The notes beneath the pieces are model-generated. The model was not told where the DNA came from. It saw only the letters and a list, made by a program, of their open reading frames with translations, and made no database searches. A stretch of DNA of 64,000 nt from Pantoea agglomerans NBRC 102470 (lineage in GTDB: Bacteria > Pseudomonadota > Gammaproteobacteria > Enterobacterales > Enterobacteriaceae): the NCBI RefSeq assembly GCF_001598475.1, contig NZ_BCZA01000013.1, positions 1 to 64,000 of the forward strand. The letters run 5' to 3'. This document shows, in pieces, positions 52,410 to 62,187 of the stretch (the first letter of the stretch is position 1; each line of letters begins with the position of its first letter). The position numbers were made by a program, and so were the translations under genes.

Positions 52410-53396
52410 TTATTTATCACGCCAGCGATAGAGCCGGGCCAGCCACAACAGCAACTGATACCACTGCTTAATTCCCCGGGCGTTGCGTAACATGCGCAGG
52501 TGTGTCCGGGTGGCGAACAGCTCGGCAATGATTGCCTGGCGTGCGCGGGCGTCAGGCTCACGTCTTACACTGTGGCAAACGCTGAGCGCTTCATGGGTCA
52601 CCTGATAGTGAAACGACGGGTAGATCTTCACGCGGTCACGATAGCGGTCATTGAGCTCTTCCAGCAGTCGCGCAATCTTCATGTAGTGACGCTGATACTC
52701 TACGTTGCGCTCGCCGGTACGTTTGCGATTGCTGATTGAGGCGTCGTGCATATAGTAGCGATAGAGTACCGCTTCGGTATAACGCACGCGTTTTGCCAGC
52801 AGCATAAACTCGGTGGTCCAGGGAATATCCTGATGATGCAGGCCGGGTTCAAACTGCAACTGATGCTGCTCAATCAGTTCCCGGCGATAGATGCCCAGCC
52901 AGACCACATGCATATAACGATGGGTTTTCAGCGCGGTATTCAGCCAGTCGGCACCGCTCAGCACCGGCGTGCTGCGCAGGCGATCCAGCGGAATTAGCGG
53001 CTTTACCCGCTGGCTGTGTTTGAAAAACCACTCGGCGTTGCACTGTGCCGCATCCAGATTATCTGCTTCCGCCAGCGTCACCAGCGTCTGATACATATCG
53101 GGTTGCATGGTGTCATCCGCATCAGGGAAGGTGACATATTTCCCGCGGGCAATCGCCAGTCCGGCGTTGCGGGCGCGCGAGACGCCGCCATTTTCCTGAT
53201 GTATCACACGAATGTGAGAATGCTGCTGTGCATACTGATCGGCGCGCTCGCCTGAGCCATCGGTTGAACCGTCATCGACGATAATGATCTCAAGCAGAGT
53301 CAGCGTCTGCGCCAGCAGTGACTGCATGAACTCATCAAACATGCTGCCCGCATTGTACATCGGGGTAATGATACTCAGCAGAGGAGAAGTACTCAT
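52410..53396 (-). CDS. waaH: GT2 transferase WaaH-like (LPS glucuronic acid transferase, YibD)
   Basis: 328 residues from MSTSPLLSIITPMYNAG. GT2 domain with DDGSTDGSGERA and metal-binding PDADD. The stretch DAAQCNAEWFF...PLDRLRSTPVLSGADWL...HVVWLGIYRRELI...GLHHQDIPWTTEFM follows E. coli YibD/WaaH, which adds glucuronic acid to heptose III under phosphate limitation. An upstream in-frame ATG (53456) and TTG (53462) are alternative starts. In E. coli the gene sits beside tdh; here it lies in the waa operon, just before waaQ, whose product makes its acceptor. Confidence 0.85.
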   Translation of the reverse strand: MSTSPLLSIITPMYNAGSMFDEFMQSLLAQTLTLLEIIIVDDGSTDGSGERADQYAQQHSHIRVIHQENGGVSRARNAGLAIARGKYVTFPDADDTMQPDMYQTLVTLAEADNLDAAQCNAEWFFKHSQRVKPLIPLDRLRSTPVLSGADWLNTALKTHRYMHVVWLGIYRRELIEQHQLQFEPGLHHQDIPWTTEFMLLAKRVRYTEAVLYRYYMHDASISNRKRTGERNVEYQRHYMKIARLLEELNDRYRDRVKIYPSFHYQVTHEALSVCHSVRREPDARARQAIIAELFATRTHLRMLRNARGIKQWYQLLLWLARLYRWRDK

Positions 53397-53462
53397 GACA
53401 ATATCTGCACCAGCATTGTATTCACTGCGAAAAGGCGTTGCCTTGTCATAAATCATTTCCAA

Positions 53463-53723
53463 ATCAGCAGAGTGAAATCAGGGAGTTCACAATTATAAAA
53501 CGATGTTGCATCCCTGCTTTACTAAAAACCACGCCCGACAATAATAATGCGCTACATGCGCTTTTTTTACGCAATGTGGCCGTGCAGGTAAACAGATTAT
53601 TATGCTGGCTTGCTGTCAGCGCCGTTATTACAGAGGTCGTGGCAAACAGCTGGCGGGATAAATGGCGGGAAAGTCAGGCGCTGAAATAACAGCGCCCGTA
53701 TCAATCTGATAAACCTGAGTGTG
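53463..53723. other. Gap inside the waa cluster
   Basis: 261 bases between the GT8 gene and waaH, the longest gap in the locus. The minus strand carries a perfect TATAAT (53497-53492) without a good -35, so waaH-waaQ-wabG may have their own activated promoter. No JUMPStart/ops element (GGCGGTAG) was found. Confidence 0.45.
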
Positions 53724-54728
53724 CTATTGCTCACTCTGCTTAAAAAACTTGAGACTGACATACTTCATCATCCAGCTCAGGCTTTCAGCATACTGTTTCT
53801 GATGCCACTTTACGCGGGCGAATCGCTTCATCTCTTTATAATGCTTTGGCGTATCAAGCTGTTGTGAAGCCCAGGGGGAGCGCTGGTAATAGCTGTAGTA
53901 GCGCTGGGAAAGATCGCTGCCAGCCCATGCATGCCAGGGTTTGCATTTACCGGTGTAGTGAATCATTACCGTCTCTTCTGGCACGCTCGTGTGATCCCAG
54001 ACTTTATTGGCGATGATGTCGTAAATGTGGTTATAGCGGTCTGGCAGGATCAGGACCTCATCCTCCAGCACGATATTCAGCGCATCCTGATCGGGAAAAC
54101 CAAACTCTGCGCCCCGCGTTACCAGCACGTCGGTAATGCGCGCGGTGGTCTGCCTTTCGAGCCAGCGTGGAATATTAATCAGCATAAAACCGGAGTTGAA
54201 ATAGTGGTGATGCTTCAGCCCCAGCCTTGCGCACTGGTTATGTCGCGCTCGCGGTGTGTCATTACAGGCCGCCAGCGTGTAATCAGTGATATCCAGTGTG
54301 AACAGGGGAGAGTAGTCGCCCACCACCAGGGTGTCAGCATCAATATAGATCACACGATCGCTGTAGCTCGCCACGGTTTCCGGGATCAGGAAACGGTAGT
54401 GGATACTTTTGGGATAGCGTCCGACCGCAGGCAACTGATCAACCCAGGCACGGTTAAAGATATGCAGCGTGATCGCCAGACGATGGCCCGTGGCCAGTGA
54501 ACGCAGTTTTTCCACATCCTCTTCGCAAAGCGAGTCTGAAAAAACATGGGCGTGGAAAGCGGTATCAGGATGATGGCTGAGAAGTGAAAACAACGTAATG
54601 CCCAGGCCACGCGCGTAGGCGTAGTTGATGCCAAACGCAACATGAACCGGATTATCATCCGTGTCAGCAAGCGTGTTAACCAGCAGCTGACTTTGCTGAA
54701 CGGCCTCAGCAAGAGGGGTAATTGCCAT
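53724..54728 (-). CDS. GT8 LPS outer-core glycosyltransferase (WaaO/WaaI-like)
   Basis: 334 residues. Typical GT8 layout: VHVAFGINYAYARGLGITLFSLLSHHPD, the metal-binding DAD in RVIYIDADTLVVGDYSPLF, FNSGFMLINI, FPDQDALNIVL and HYTGKCKPWHAW. The C-terminal 60 residues are basic and aromatic, typical for docking on the membrane in WaaO/WaaJ/WaaR. It should add an alpha-linked hexose (glucose or galactose) to the outer core; which residue cannot be told. It starts 9 bases after the GT9 gene. Confidence 0.85.
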   Translation of the reverse strand: MAITPLAEAVQQSQLLVNTLADTDDNPVHVAFGINYAYARGLGITLFSLLSHHPDTAFHAHVFSDSLCEEDVEKLRSLATGHRLAITLHIFNRAWVDQLPAVGRYPKSIHYRFLIPETVASYSDRVIYIDADTLVVGDYSPLFTLDITDYTLAACNDTPRARHNQCARLGLKHHHYFNSGFMLINIPRWLERQTTARITDVLVTRGAEFGFPDQDALNIVLEDEVLILPDRYNHIYDIIANKVWDHTSVPEETVMIHYTGKCKPWHAWAGSDLSQRYYSYYQRSPWASQQLDTPKHYKEMKRFARVKWHQKQYAESLSWMMKYVSLKFFKQSEQ

Positions 54729-54737
54729 TACGCTTCA

Positions 54738-55814
54738 CTATTCCAGATTATGAGTAATAAACGTTTGTATTCTAGTCAGTTTATCGTGATCCAGCCCGAA
54801 TAATTTTTCAGCAGGCTGATCAAACTGAAAACGGGTGGCAAAAACGAACGTCGACGCAGCAATATTATCCGGTCCGATAAACAAAACGTTATTGACCGGA
54901 CGCTGTTCCCTGACTTCACACGGCCCGTAAAGCATGATCACCGGTATCTGCTGCGCATCCGCAATATAGGCATTGCCAGAGTCAGAGGAGATGTAGAAAT
55001 CCATCTGTGCAATGGCCCACGGAACCTCTTCCAGTTTTAGCTCACCAATCAGACTGACGATATTGTCTTTCGGGCCGGTCAGGCTCAGTAACTCATCCAG
55101 CCACGGCTGCTCAGCCGGTGGGCCAAACACATAAAAGGTGCAGGGCAGGTCAGCCAGCGACGCCATCAGCTGCTGCCAGATGCTGGCCGGAATGGTTTTA
55201 GCCCGGTTACCGGCAGAAATACTGATGCCAATTTTAATACCGCTGCGCGGATTAACCAGCGCGGCGGGCGGCGCAGGCGGCTGCCAGAGCGGTGAGGTCG
55301 CATGCTTAGGGAAATCGGTGTAGCGGTAGTCACGATTAATCAGCTTCAGGTAGCTGTCGAGCGTTAAATCCGTTTTGGTGTGGTCGACAATACCGCTGGC
55401 GCTGCGATAGAAGGTCTTATGGTAGGACTTACGCACATAGGTGCGCAGAAACTGCTTGTTCGGTGCGTTGCAGAGCGCGGCGAAAAACAGGTTCACGCTG
55501 TTTGGCTGCACCAGATAGACGTTGTCATAGCGGTTCATCAGAGTGAACGCGAGCTTCAGTTTGGCAAAAAAGCTGCGCTTCGCCTCTTCAATCAGGAAAT
55601 AGCGGCTGACCGTGTCATCGTGACGCACCAGCGGCTCCACCGCTTTGCTGATAAGCAACTCAGACTGACCCAGCGCACGCAGCATCGGGGTGATATTAAT
55701 AAAATCACCAATCTTCGCCGTCTGGATGATCAGGCTGCGTCCGGTTGGCCGGTAAAACAGCCGCATTATGGCCCGGAAAGGCAGCAACAGCAGGTAGATC
55801 AGCACATAGTTCAT
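54738..55814 (-). CDS. GT9 heptosyltransferase-family protein
   Basis: 358 residues. A hydrophobic N-terminal stretch (NYVLIYLLLLPFRAIMRLFY) precedes the GT9 start LIIQTAKIGDFINITPMLRAL; the C-terminal donor site FYISSDSGNAYIADAQQIPVIMLYGPCEVREQRP is changed from the usual DSGLMH. It overlaps waaC by 4 bases, so it acts in the same pathway, probably as an additional heptosyltransferase on the outer core (WaaU-like). In E. coli this place is taken by waaL, the O-antigen ligase, which this protein is not: it lacks multiple membrane segments. Confidence 0.8.
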   Translation of the reverse strand: MNYVLIYLLLLPFRAIMRLFYRPTGRSLIIQTAKIGDFINITPMLRALGQSELLISKAVEPLVRHDDTVSRYFLIEEAKRSFFAKLKLAFTLMNRYDNVYLVQPNSVNLFFAALCNAPNKQFLRTYVRKSYHKTFYRSASGIVDHTKTDLTLDSYLKLINRDYRYTDFPKHATSPLWQPPAPPAALVNPRSGIKIGISISAGNRAKTIPASIWQQLMASLADLPCTFYVFGPPAEQPWLDELLSLTGPKDNIVSLIGELKLEEVPWAIAQMDFYISSDSGNAYIADAQQIPVIMLYGPCEVREQRPVNNVLFIGPDNIAASTFVFATRFQFDQPAEKLFGLDHDKLTRIQTFITHNLE

Positions 55815-56788
55815 GGCATGTTTTCCGTAATAACGGCCCGCAGTTTCTCTGCCACCGTGTCAGCAGTCAGCTCCGCCAGATTATGATTCGGGGCGCTCAA
55901 TGCCTGTTGGTTCTGCCCGTAACCGCCAATCAGTCCAGGATCGGTCGGACCATAAAGCGTGAGGTTGGGGCGATCCAGTGCCGCCGTCAGATGGCTCAAT
56001 CCGGTATCCACTGAGACCACCGCGCGTGCGCCCGCCAGCTGTTGTGCTATCGCTTCCAGCGTCAGCTTAGGCAGCACATCGACATGCTCAAATCCTTCTG
56101 CAAGGCGCTGCGCACGCTGATGCTCATGTTCAGCACCCCAGGGCAATTTCACCCGCAACCCGCTGGGCTGCATCAGCTCAATCAGCTCTCGCCAGTGTGA
56201 TTCCGGCCAATGCTTGTTGTCACGCGTTGTGGCATGCAGAAAGACCAGGTAATGATGTGCGTCAGCGGGCAGATGATGCAGGAAGTGTCCGGCAATGGCG
56301 TAGTCACCCTGACTTTGCGGCTTTTCATAGCCCAGGCTTTTGGCGAACAGTTCGCGCGTCCGCTCAACCGCGTGCTGTCGCTTACTAACCTCATGGCGGA
56401 TGTCATACCACCAGCTGGCGAACGGCTCACGTGCGCTACGGCTGTCCTGCCCATGTTTCACCCCTTTCGATAAGCGGGTGACCAGCGCGGCACTTTTGAT
56501 CAGGCCCTGTGCATCAATCACGATATCGTACTCACGTGACTGTAACGCGCGCTTAAACAGCACGCGCTCTTCACGCTGCTGACTGCCAAACCAGTGTTTG
56601 CGCCAGCGGCGAATCGCAACCGGTAACACCTTATCTACTGCGGGATGCCAGCCAGGGATCTGTGCGAAATTCTCTTCCACTACCCAGTCGAAACGGATGC
56701 CGGGAATGGCATGCATTGCATCGGTCAGTGCCGGGAGCGAATGCAGCACATCGCCCATTGATGAGGTTTTAACAATCAGGACGTGCAT
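55811..56788 (-). CDS. waaC: LPS heptosyltransferase I WaaC
   Basis: 325-residue GT9 enzyme adding heptose I to Kdo. MHVLIVKTSSMGDVLHSLPALTDA, DWVVEENFAQIPGWHPAVD, IDAQGLIKSA and the C-terminal VVSVDTGLSHLTAALDRPNLTLYGPTDPGLIGGYG follow E. coli WaaC (319). It overlaps waaF by 13 bases. Confidence 0.97.
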   Translation of the reverse strand: MHVLIVKTSSMGDVLHSLPALTDAMHAIPGIRFDWVVEENFAQIPGWHPAVDKVLPVAIRRWRKHWFGSQQREERVLFKRALQSREYDIVIDAQGLIKSAALVTRLSKGVKHGQDSRSAREPFASWWYDIRHEVSKRQHAVERTRELFAKSLGYEKPQSQGDYAIAGHFLHHLPADAHHYLVFLHATTRDNKHWPESHWRELIELMQPSGLRVKLPWGAEHEHQRAQRLAEGFEHVDVLPKLTLEAIAQQLAGARAVVSVDTGLSHLTAALDRPNLTLYGPTDPGLIGGYGQNQQALSAPNHNLAELTADTVAEKLRAVITENMP

Positions 56789-57831
56789 GGCACCTCCTGT
56801 GGCGCGAGCAGTTCGCTCAGCGTCTGATGTACACGTTCAGGCTGAATATCGATCAGGCTCTGGTGATAGCCCTGTTCGGCATCGCCTTTGCGCACTTTGT
56901 GATAGCCGGTAATCAGGCGAATAATTCGCGCCTGCTTTGCCAGCGGCGGCGTAAAGTCAGGGCTGCTTGGTCCATAGAGCGCCACCAGTGGACGATCCAG
57001 CGCCGCGGCGATATGCATCAGGCCGGAGTCGTTGCTGACCACGGCACGGCATTGCGCCAGCAGAATCACCGCCTGTTCCAGCTGAGTTTCACCTGCCAGA
57101 TTACGGCAGTGGCCGCGAGCCTCTTCGGGCAGTGCAGCGATAATCTCTTCGCCGGTCGGGCGATCTTTGGCGGAGCCAAACAGCACGATCTGAAAGCCTT
57201 CAGCAATCAACTGGCGGGCCAGCGTGGCGTAGTGATAGTGCGGCCAGCGTTTGGCCGGACCAAATTCAGCACCCGGACAAAAACCGATGACCGGACGGGT
57301 CGCGGCGAGCTGAAACTGTGCGGCCGTTTCAATTTTTTCCTGCTCTTCAACCTGCAGTTTTGGCCACAACAGCGGCTGTGGCAGCTGCGCCGCCGACGCA
57401 ACAGGTGTGTCGTAGCCCAGCGCAACGTAGCGCTCAACCATCAGCGGAAACGCGGCTTTATCCAGCACCCGCAAATCATTCAGCAGGCCATAGCGCATTT
57501 CACCGCGCCAGCCGACGCGGCGTTTTATTCCGGCAAAGAAGGGGACCAGCGCCGACTTGAAGGAGTTAGGCAACACATAAGCACGGTCGTAGTGACTGGC
57601 GCGCAGCACTTTGCCCAACCGGCGACGCTCACCGATTTCCAGTGCGCCATGCCCAAGCGGCATCGCCAGCGCCTGATTCACCTCCGGCATGCGTGACAAC
57701 AACGGACGGCACCATGCAGGTGCCATCACGTCAATCACCGCATCGGGATGTTCGGCCTTGAGGGTGCGATAGAGACTTTGCGACATCATCATATCGCCGA
57801 CCCACGACGGGCCGATTACCAGAATTTTCAT
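56776..57831 (-). CDS. waaF: LPS heptosyltransferase II WaaF
   Basis: 351-residue GT9 enzyme adding heptose II to heptose I. MKILVIGPSWVGDMMMSQSLYRTLK, DRAYVLPNSFKSALVPFFAGI, GFCPGAEFGPAKRWP and VSNDSGLMHIAAALDRPLVALYGPSSPDFTPPL match E. coli WaaF (348). Second gene after hldD (17-base gap). Confidence 0.97.
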   Translation of the reverse strand: MKILVIGPSWVGDMMMSQSLYRTLKAEHPDAVIDVMAPAWCRPLLSRMPEVNQALAMPLGHGALEIGERRRLGKVLRASHYDRAYVLPNSFKSALVPFFAGIKRRVGWRGEMRYGLLNDLRVLDKAAFPLMVERYVALGYDTPVASAAQLPQPLLWPKLQVEEQEKIETAAQFQLAATRPVIGFCPGAEFGPAKRWPHYHYATLARQLIAEGFQIVLFGSAKDRPTGEEIIAALPEEARGHCRNLAGETQLEQAVILLAQCRAVVSNDSGLMHIAAALDRPLVALYGPSSPDFTPPLAKQARIIRLITGYHKVRKGDAEQGYHQSLIDIQPERVHQTLSELLAPQEVPCTS

Positions 57832-57848
57832 CGCCGGAGCAGCTTCCT

Positions 57849-58781
57849 TTATGCGTTACGGTTCAGCCAGACCATATAGTCAGCGACGCCCTGCGCCACC
57901 GTTTTAAATGGCTTGTCGTAGCCGGCGGCACGCAGCTTAGTGAGATCGGCCTGAGTATAGGCCTGGTACCGTCCTTTGAGTTTTTCCGGGAACGGGATGT
58001 ACTCGATCTGACCTTTCTGGTGGAACTTCAGTACTGCGTCAGCCACTTCCTGGAAGGACTCGGCGCGGCCTGTGCCACAGTTGTAAATCCCGGAGACACC
58101 ATTTTCCCAGCACCACAGGTTCACTTCCGCAACATCATCAACGTGGATGAAATCACGTTTAAAGCCGTCGCTGCCTTCAAACAGTTTTGGATTTTCATCG
58201 TTGCTGATCTGCGTGTTCAGATGGAAGGCCACGCTTGCCATGCTGCCCTTGTGGCCTTCACGCGGTCCATAGACGTTGAAATAGCGGAAGCCGCATACCG
58301 GCGAGTTCGCTTCCGGCAGCATCTGACGGACGTAATGGTCGAACAGCATCTTGGAGTAGCCATACACATTAAGCGGCTGCTCATACTGACGCTCTTCAAT
58401 GAAATTCTCGTTGCGTCCGCCGTAGGTCGCTGCGGAAGAGGCGTAGAGGAACGGGATCTCGCGCTCAAGACAGAAGTGCAGCAGCTCTTTGGAGTACTGA
58501 TAGTTGTTCTCCATCATGTACTTGCCATCCCACTCGGTGGTGGAGGAGCAGGCGCCCTGATGGAACACCGCTTCGATCGGGCCTAAATCATCGCCCGCCA
58601 TCACGCTCATCAGGAACTCTTCTTTGTCCATGTAATCGACGATATCCAGGTCGACTAAATTGGCAAACTTGGTGCCATCCTTCAGATTATCCACCACCAG
58701 AATGTCGGTGTGACCGCGATCGTTCAGCGCTTTGACGATGTTGCTGCCAATCATTCCTGCGCCGCCAGTTACGATAATCAT
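57849..58781 (-). CDS. hldD: ADP-L-glycero-D-manno-heptose 6-epimerase HldD
   Basis: 310-residue short-chain dehydrogenase-type epimerase giving the ADP-heptose used by WaaC, WaaF and WaaQ. NADP site [16 protein letters not shown] (E. coli has GGAGFIGS), catalytic SSAATYGG and YxxxK in YGYSKMLFD, and [16 protein letters not shown]. The ATG at 58781 gives the family length; an upstream extension of 24 codons is not conserved. First gene of the waa operon. A GTGAAAC-CTCCT-GTTTCAC hairpin lies 24-42 bases before the start in the leader. Confidence 0.97.
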   Translation of the reverse strand: MIIVTGGAGMIGSNIVKALNDRGHTDILVVDNLKDGTKFANLVDLDIVDYMDKEEFLMSVMAGDDLGPIEAVFHQGACSSTTEWDGKYMMENNYQYSKELLHFCLEREIPFLYASSAATYGGRNENFIEERQYEQPLNVYGYSKMLFDHYVRQMLPEANSPVCGFRYFNVYGPREGHKGSMASVAFHLNTQISNDENPKLFEGSDGFKRDFIHVDDVAEVNLWCWENGVSGIYNCGTGRAESFQEVADAVLKFHQKGQIEYIPFPEKLKGRYQAYTQADLTKLRAAGYDKPFKTVAQGVADYMVWLNRNA

Positions 58782-59011
58782 GTTGTTACCTTCAACGTTG
58801 TGGGGTGAAACAGGAGGTTTCACACACGAATACCTCACATCATAACATTTCATCAGGGTGCAGACAGCCAGATGACTCTGTAACGCTTTGTGCGTACATC
58901 CTTGTGGCGTGAACTATGCTGCAAAAATGACATTCTGTTGGGCGATTTATCGTGAAGAAGCGGCCTGTTCAGTAAGATATGCCAGATTTTTGCCATCTGA
59001 GGAGAGCAATG

Positions 59012-60208
59012 ATGCCTGCGCAATTTTATCAACAACTTCGTCAGCAACTTGATGATGCACGTCAGGAAGGACTGTTTAAACAGGAGCGGATCATCACCTC
59101 TGCCCAGCAGACGGAGATCGCGGTTGGCGATAACCCGGCGGTGATTAACTTCTGTGCCAATAACTACTTAGGTTTAGCGAACCATCCGGCGCTGATTCAG
59201 GCGGCGAAAGAGGGGATGGATTCGCATGGTTTTGGTATGGCGTCGGTGCGCTTTATTTGCGGCACGCAGGATAGTCATAAGCAGCTGGAAAAGCGGCTGG
59301 CAGACTTTCTCGGCATGGAGGATGCCATTCTTTACTCCTCCTGTTTCGATGCCAATGGCGGTCTGTTTGAAACCCTGCTCGATGCGCAGGATGCCGTCAT
59401 CTCTGATGCACTGAACCACGCTTCCATTATCGATGGCGTCCGGCTGTGCAAAGCGCAGCGTTACCGCTATGCCAATAACGATATGGCGCAGCTGCGCGCC
59501 TGCTTGCAGGAAGCGCGCGATAAAGGCGCGCGTCATATTCTGATCGCCACCGATGGGGTCTTCTCAATGGATGGGGTGATTGCGAATCTGCCCGCTATCT
59601 GCGATCTGGCCGACGAGTTCTCTGCGCTGGTGATGGTGGATGATTCCCATGCGGTGGGCTTTGTCGGGAACGCCGGACGCGGAACCCAGGAATATTGCGA
59701 CGTCATGGGCCGGGTCGACATCATTACCGGCACGCTGGGTAAAGCGCTGGGTGGCGCCTCCGGTGGCTACACCGCCGCAAAAGCAGAAGTGGTGGAGTGG
59801 CTGCGCCAGCGTTCCCGTCCCTATCTGTTCTCTAACTCGCTGGCCCCGGCCATTGTTGCCGCCTCGCTGCGGGTGCTGGATCTGCTCAGTGAAGGCGACG
59901 GGCTGCGTCAGCGTCTGTGGGACAACGCCCGTTACTTCCGGGAGCAGATGACGGCGGCGGGCTTTACGCTGGCGGGAGCCGATCACGCCATTATCCCGGT
60001 GATGCTGGGTGAAGCCAGCGTCGCCCAGGAGTTCGCCCGCCTGCTGCAACAGGAAGGCATCTACGTTACCGGCTTCTTCTATCCGGTGGTGCCAAAAGGT
60101 CAGGCACGCATTCGCACCCAAATCTCTGCGGCGCATACCCAGCAACAGCTGGAACGTGCGGTGGCGGCCTTTACCCGTATCGGCAAACAACTGGGCGTTA
60201 TCGCCTGA
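59012..60208 (+). CDS. kbl: Glycine C-acetyltransferase (2-amino-3-ketobutyrate CoA ligase)
   Basis: 398-residue PLP enzyme of the alpha-oxoamine synthase family that cleaves 2-amino-3-oxobutyrate with CoA to glycine and acetyl-Co[44 protein letters not shown] and the PLP-lysine motif [17 protein letters not shown] are intact. Two tandem ATGs (59009, 59012) follow GAGGAG; the second gives the E. coli length. It works with tdh, which starts 10 bases after its stop. Confidence 0.97.
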   Translation: MPAQFYQQLRQQLDDARQEGLFKQERIITSAQQTEIAVGDNPAVINFCANNYLGLANHPALIQAAKEGMDSHGFGMASVRFICGTQDSHKQLEKRLADFLGMEDAILYSSCFDANGGLFETLLDAQDAVISDALNHASIIDGVRLCKAQRYRYANNDMAQLRACLQEARDKGARHILIATDGVFSMDGVIANLPAICDLADEFSALVMVDDSHAVGFVGNAGRGTQEYCDVMGRVDIITGTLGKALGGASGGYTAAKAEVVEWLRQRSRPYLFSNSLAPAIVAASLRVLDLLSEGDGLRQRLWDNARYFREQMTAAGFTLAGADHAIIPVMLGEASVAQEFARLLQQEGIYVTGFFYPVVPKGQARIRTQISAAHTQQQLERAVAAFTRIGKQLGVIA

Positions 60209-60218
60209 GGAGTCCGTC

Positions 60219-61247
60219 ATGAAAGCACTCGCCAAACTCAAGAAGGAAACGGGCATCTGGATGGTGACCGATGCGCCGGTTCCGGAGCCGGGCCACAACG
60301 ATTTGCTGATTAAGATTCGCAAAACCGCTATCTGCGGTACCGATGTCCATATCTACAACTGGGATGACTGGTCGCGCAAAACCATTCCGGTACCGATGAT
60401 TGTCGGTCATGAATATGTGGGGGAAGTGGTTGCGATAGGACAGGAAGTGAAAGGCTTTACGATTGGCGATCGGGTCTCGGGCGAAGGGCACATTACCTGC
60501 GGACATTGCCGCAATTGCCGTGCCGGGCGAACGCATTTATGCCGTAACACAATGGGTGTAGGCGTTAACCGCCAGGGCTGCTTTGCGGAGTATCTGGTTA
60601 TCCCGGCCTTCAATGCGTTCAAAATTCCCGACAACATTTCCGATGAGCTGGCGGCAATCTTTGATCCGTTCGGCAACGCCGTGCATACCGCGCTATCGTT
60701 CGATCTGGTGGGTGAGGATGTGCTGATATCCGGCGCGGGTCCTATCGGCATCATGGCCGCCGCGGTCTGTCGCCATGTCGGCGCACGTAACGTGGTGATC
60801 ACGGACATCAATGAGTATCGTCTGTCACTGGCGCGCAAAATGGGCGTCACGCGCGCGGTCAATGTGGCGAATGAGGATCTGCGAGACGTGATGCACTCGC
60901 TGGGCATGACGGAGGGATTCGATGTCGGACTGGAGATGTCTGGTGCACCGCCTGCCTTCCGTTCATTGCTGGAGGTAATGAACCACGGAGGGCGGATTGC
61001 ACTGCTGGGCATCCCGCCGGGTGAAATGGCGATCGACTGGAATCAGGTGATCTTCAAAGGGCTTTTTATCAAGGGCATTTATGGCCGGGAGATGTTTGAA
61101 ACCTGGTATAAAATGGCGGCGCTGATCCAGTCCGGGCTTGATTTAACGCCGGTTATTACCCATCGCTATGGAATCGACGATTTCCAGCAGGGCTTTGATG
61201 AGATGCGCTCTGGACGCTCGGGAAAGGTGATACTGAGCTGGGATTAA
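60219..61247 (+). CDS. tdh: L-threonine 3-dehydrogenase
   Basis: 342-residue zinc-dependent medium-chain dehydrogenase oxidising threonine to 2-amino-3-oxobutyrate with NAD. Catalytic zinc ligands in [12 protein letters not shown] and GHEYVGEVV, structural zinc cysteines in [15 protein letters not shown], and the NAD fold [13 protein letters not shown]. The ATG at 60219 has GAGGAG upstream. With kbl it turns threonine into glycine and acetyl-CoA; the order kbl-tdh next to hldD is as in E. coli. Confidence 0.97.
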   Translation: MKALAKLKKETGIWMVTDAPVPEPGHNDLLIKIRKTAICGTDVHIYNWDDWSRKTIPVPMIVGHEYVGEVVAIGQEVKGFTIGDRVSGEGHITCGHCRNCRAGRTHLCRNTMGVGVNRQGCFAEYLVIPAFNAFKIPDNISDELAAIFDPFGNAVHTALSFDLVGEDVLISGAGPIGIMAAAVCRHVGARNVVITDINEYRLSLARKMGVTRAVNVANEDLRDVMHSLGMTEGFDVGLEMSGAPPAFRSLLEVMNHGGRIALLGIPPGEMAIDWNQVIFKGLFIKGIYGREMFETWYKMAALIQSGLDLTPVITHRYGIDDFQQGFDEMRSGRSGKVILSWD

Positions 61248-61270
61248 AACAACGGCCGCCAGGGCGGCCG
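61247..61270 (-). terminator. Terminator of the genes at 61276-63409
   Basis: CGGCCGCC / GGCGGCCG stem (61253-61270), followed on the minus strand by TTGTTTTAA. It closes the leftward transcript and sits between the convergent tdh and the 61276 gene. Confidence 0.7.
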
Positions 61271-61275
61271 CATGA

Positions 61276-62187
61276 TTAGCTTTGTTTTTTCTCTTCATCG
61301 GTCAGGTAGCGCACTTTGCGCGTGTAGTCCTGGCCTTTGAAGTTCAGCGGCTGTTGCGGATCGGCGAGGTATTTTTGCCATTCCGACAGCGGAAAGCCGC
61401 CATGTGCGCCTACCACTTCAGGCGGGATCACCGCCGACTGACCGCCAATTTTCTTTGAGACCGGCCAGTTGGCCCATTCGCCCAGATTGACGGTTTTAAT
61501 ATCCAGCATGTCCAGCAACACCGCCAGCGGCAGCTGGTCGGTAGGCGGCTGGCTGTCGTTCATTAAATTCCAGGTATCATTAAACAGCGTCAGCCACAGC
61601 GGCGAAATGCGCTGCCAGACTTCACGGGTGGCAGCCAGGTAAGCCCCATTCACGTGATCCACCAGCCAGGGCCGGATACTGTGCGCGTAGTAGGCGGGAA
61701 TCGCCTCTTCCGGCGCATTAGCCAGCTTGGCAATCATTTTCCCCTGACGAAAACTGGAATAGAGATGGCCGGGCTTCATCATAATCTCCGGCATCTTAAG
61801 CAGATTGAGGTCGGAATCGATCATCAGAATGCCGTCGCCTTTAGCCTGTAAGGGCGCCTGCAATTTAATCAAACGACTGCGATAGATCTGCTTGTAGCGA
61901 TAACTCTCTTCCCGATGCGGGACATCCAGCGTCGCCACGCGGGTTTTTACTGGCAGGCTGCCAAAGGCGTGAGCCGGCTGATCGCTGACAATTACGATCT
62001 CTTCAGCCTCTGTCGCAAAGCGCGCTGCAAAATCGGCACTGAGCAGGGCTTCTTCGATATAGTCCGCGCCGGTGCAGGGGATCACGACAGAAGTGACCGG
62101 TACAGTGCCCTGAACCTCTTTCTGCGAATAAGGCAGGTTATGACTCGCCCTGATATGGCGATAACGGGGATTTAAAAAATTAAGCAT
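61276..62187 (-). CDS. Putative glycosyltransferase, family not recognised
   Basis: 303 residues, no signal peptide or membrane segment. A GT-A-like pattern can be seen: beta-strand TSVVIPCTGADYIEEALLSADFAARF, EIVIVSD, then a putative metal-binding DSD in GILMIDSDLNLLKMPEIMM at about one third, and VNGAYLAATREVW in the place of the acceptor region. No named family recognised. It overlaps the upstream GT4 gene by 8 bases, so the two act together, most likely on LPS core or another surface glycan. Confidence 0.65.
   Translation of the reverse strand: MLNFLNPRYRHIRASHNLPYSQKEVQGTVPVTSVVIPCTGADYIEEALLSADFAARFATEAEEIVIVSDQPAHAFGSLPVKTRVATLDVPHREESYRYKQIYRSRLIKLQAPLQAKGDGILMIDSDLNLLKMPEIMMKPGHLYSSFRQGKMIAKLANAPEEAIPAYYAHSIRPWLVDHVNGAYLAATREVWQRISPLWLTLFNDTWNLMNDSQPPTDQLPLAVLLDMLDIKTVNLGEWANWPVSKKIGGQSAVIPPEVVGAHGGFPLSEWQKYLADPQQPLNFKGQDYTRKVRYLTDEEKKQS

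Noticed and set aside
53440..53460. Pho-box-like sequence upstream of waaH
   Set aside because: Matches the PhoB box at about 13 of 18 positions, but lies on the opposite strand to the expected orientation and overlaps possible start codons.
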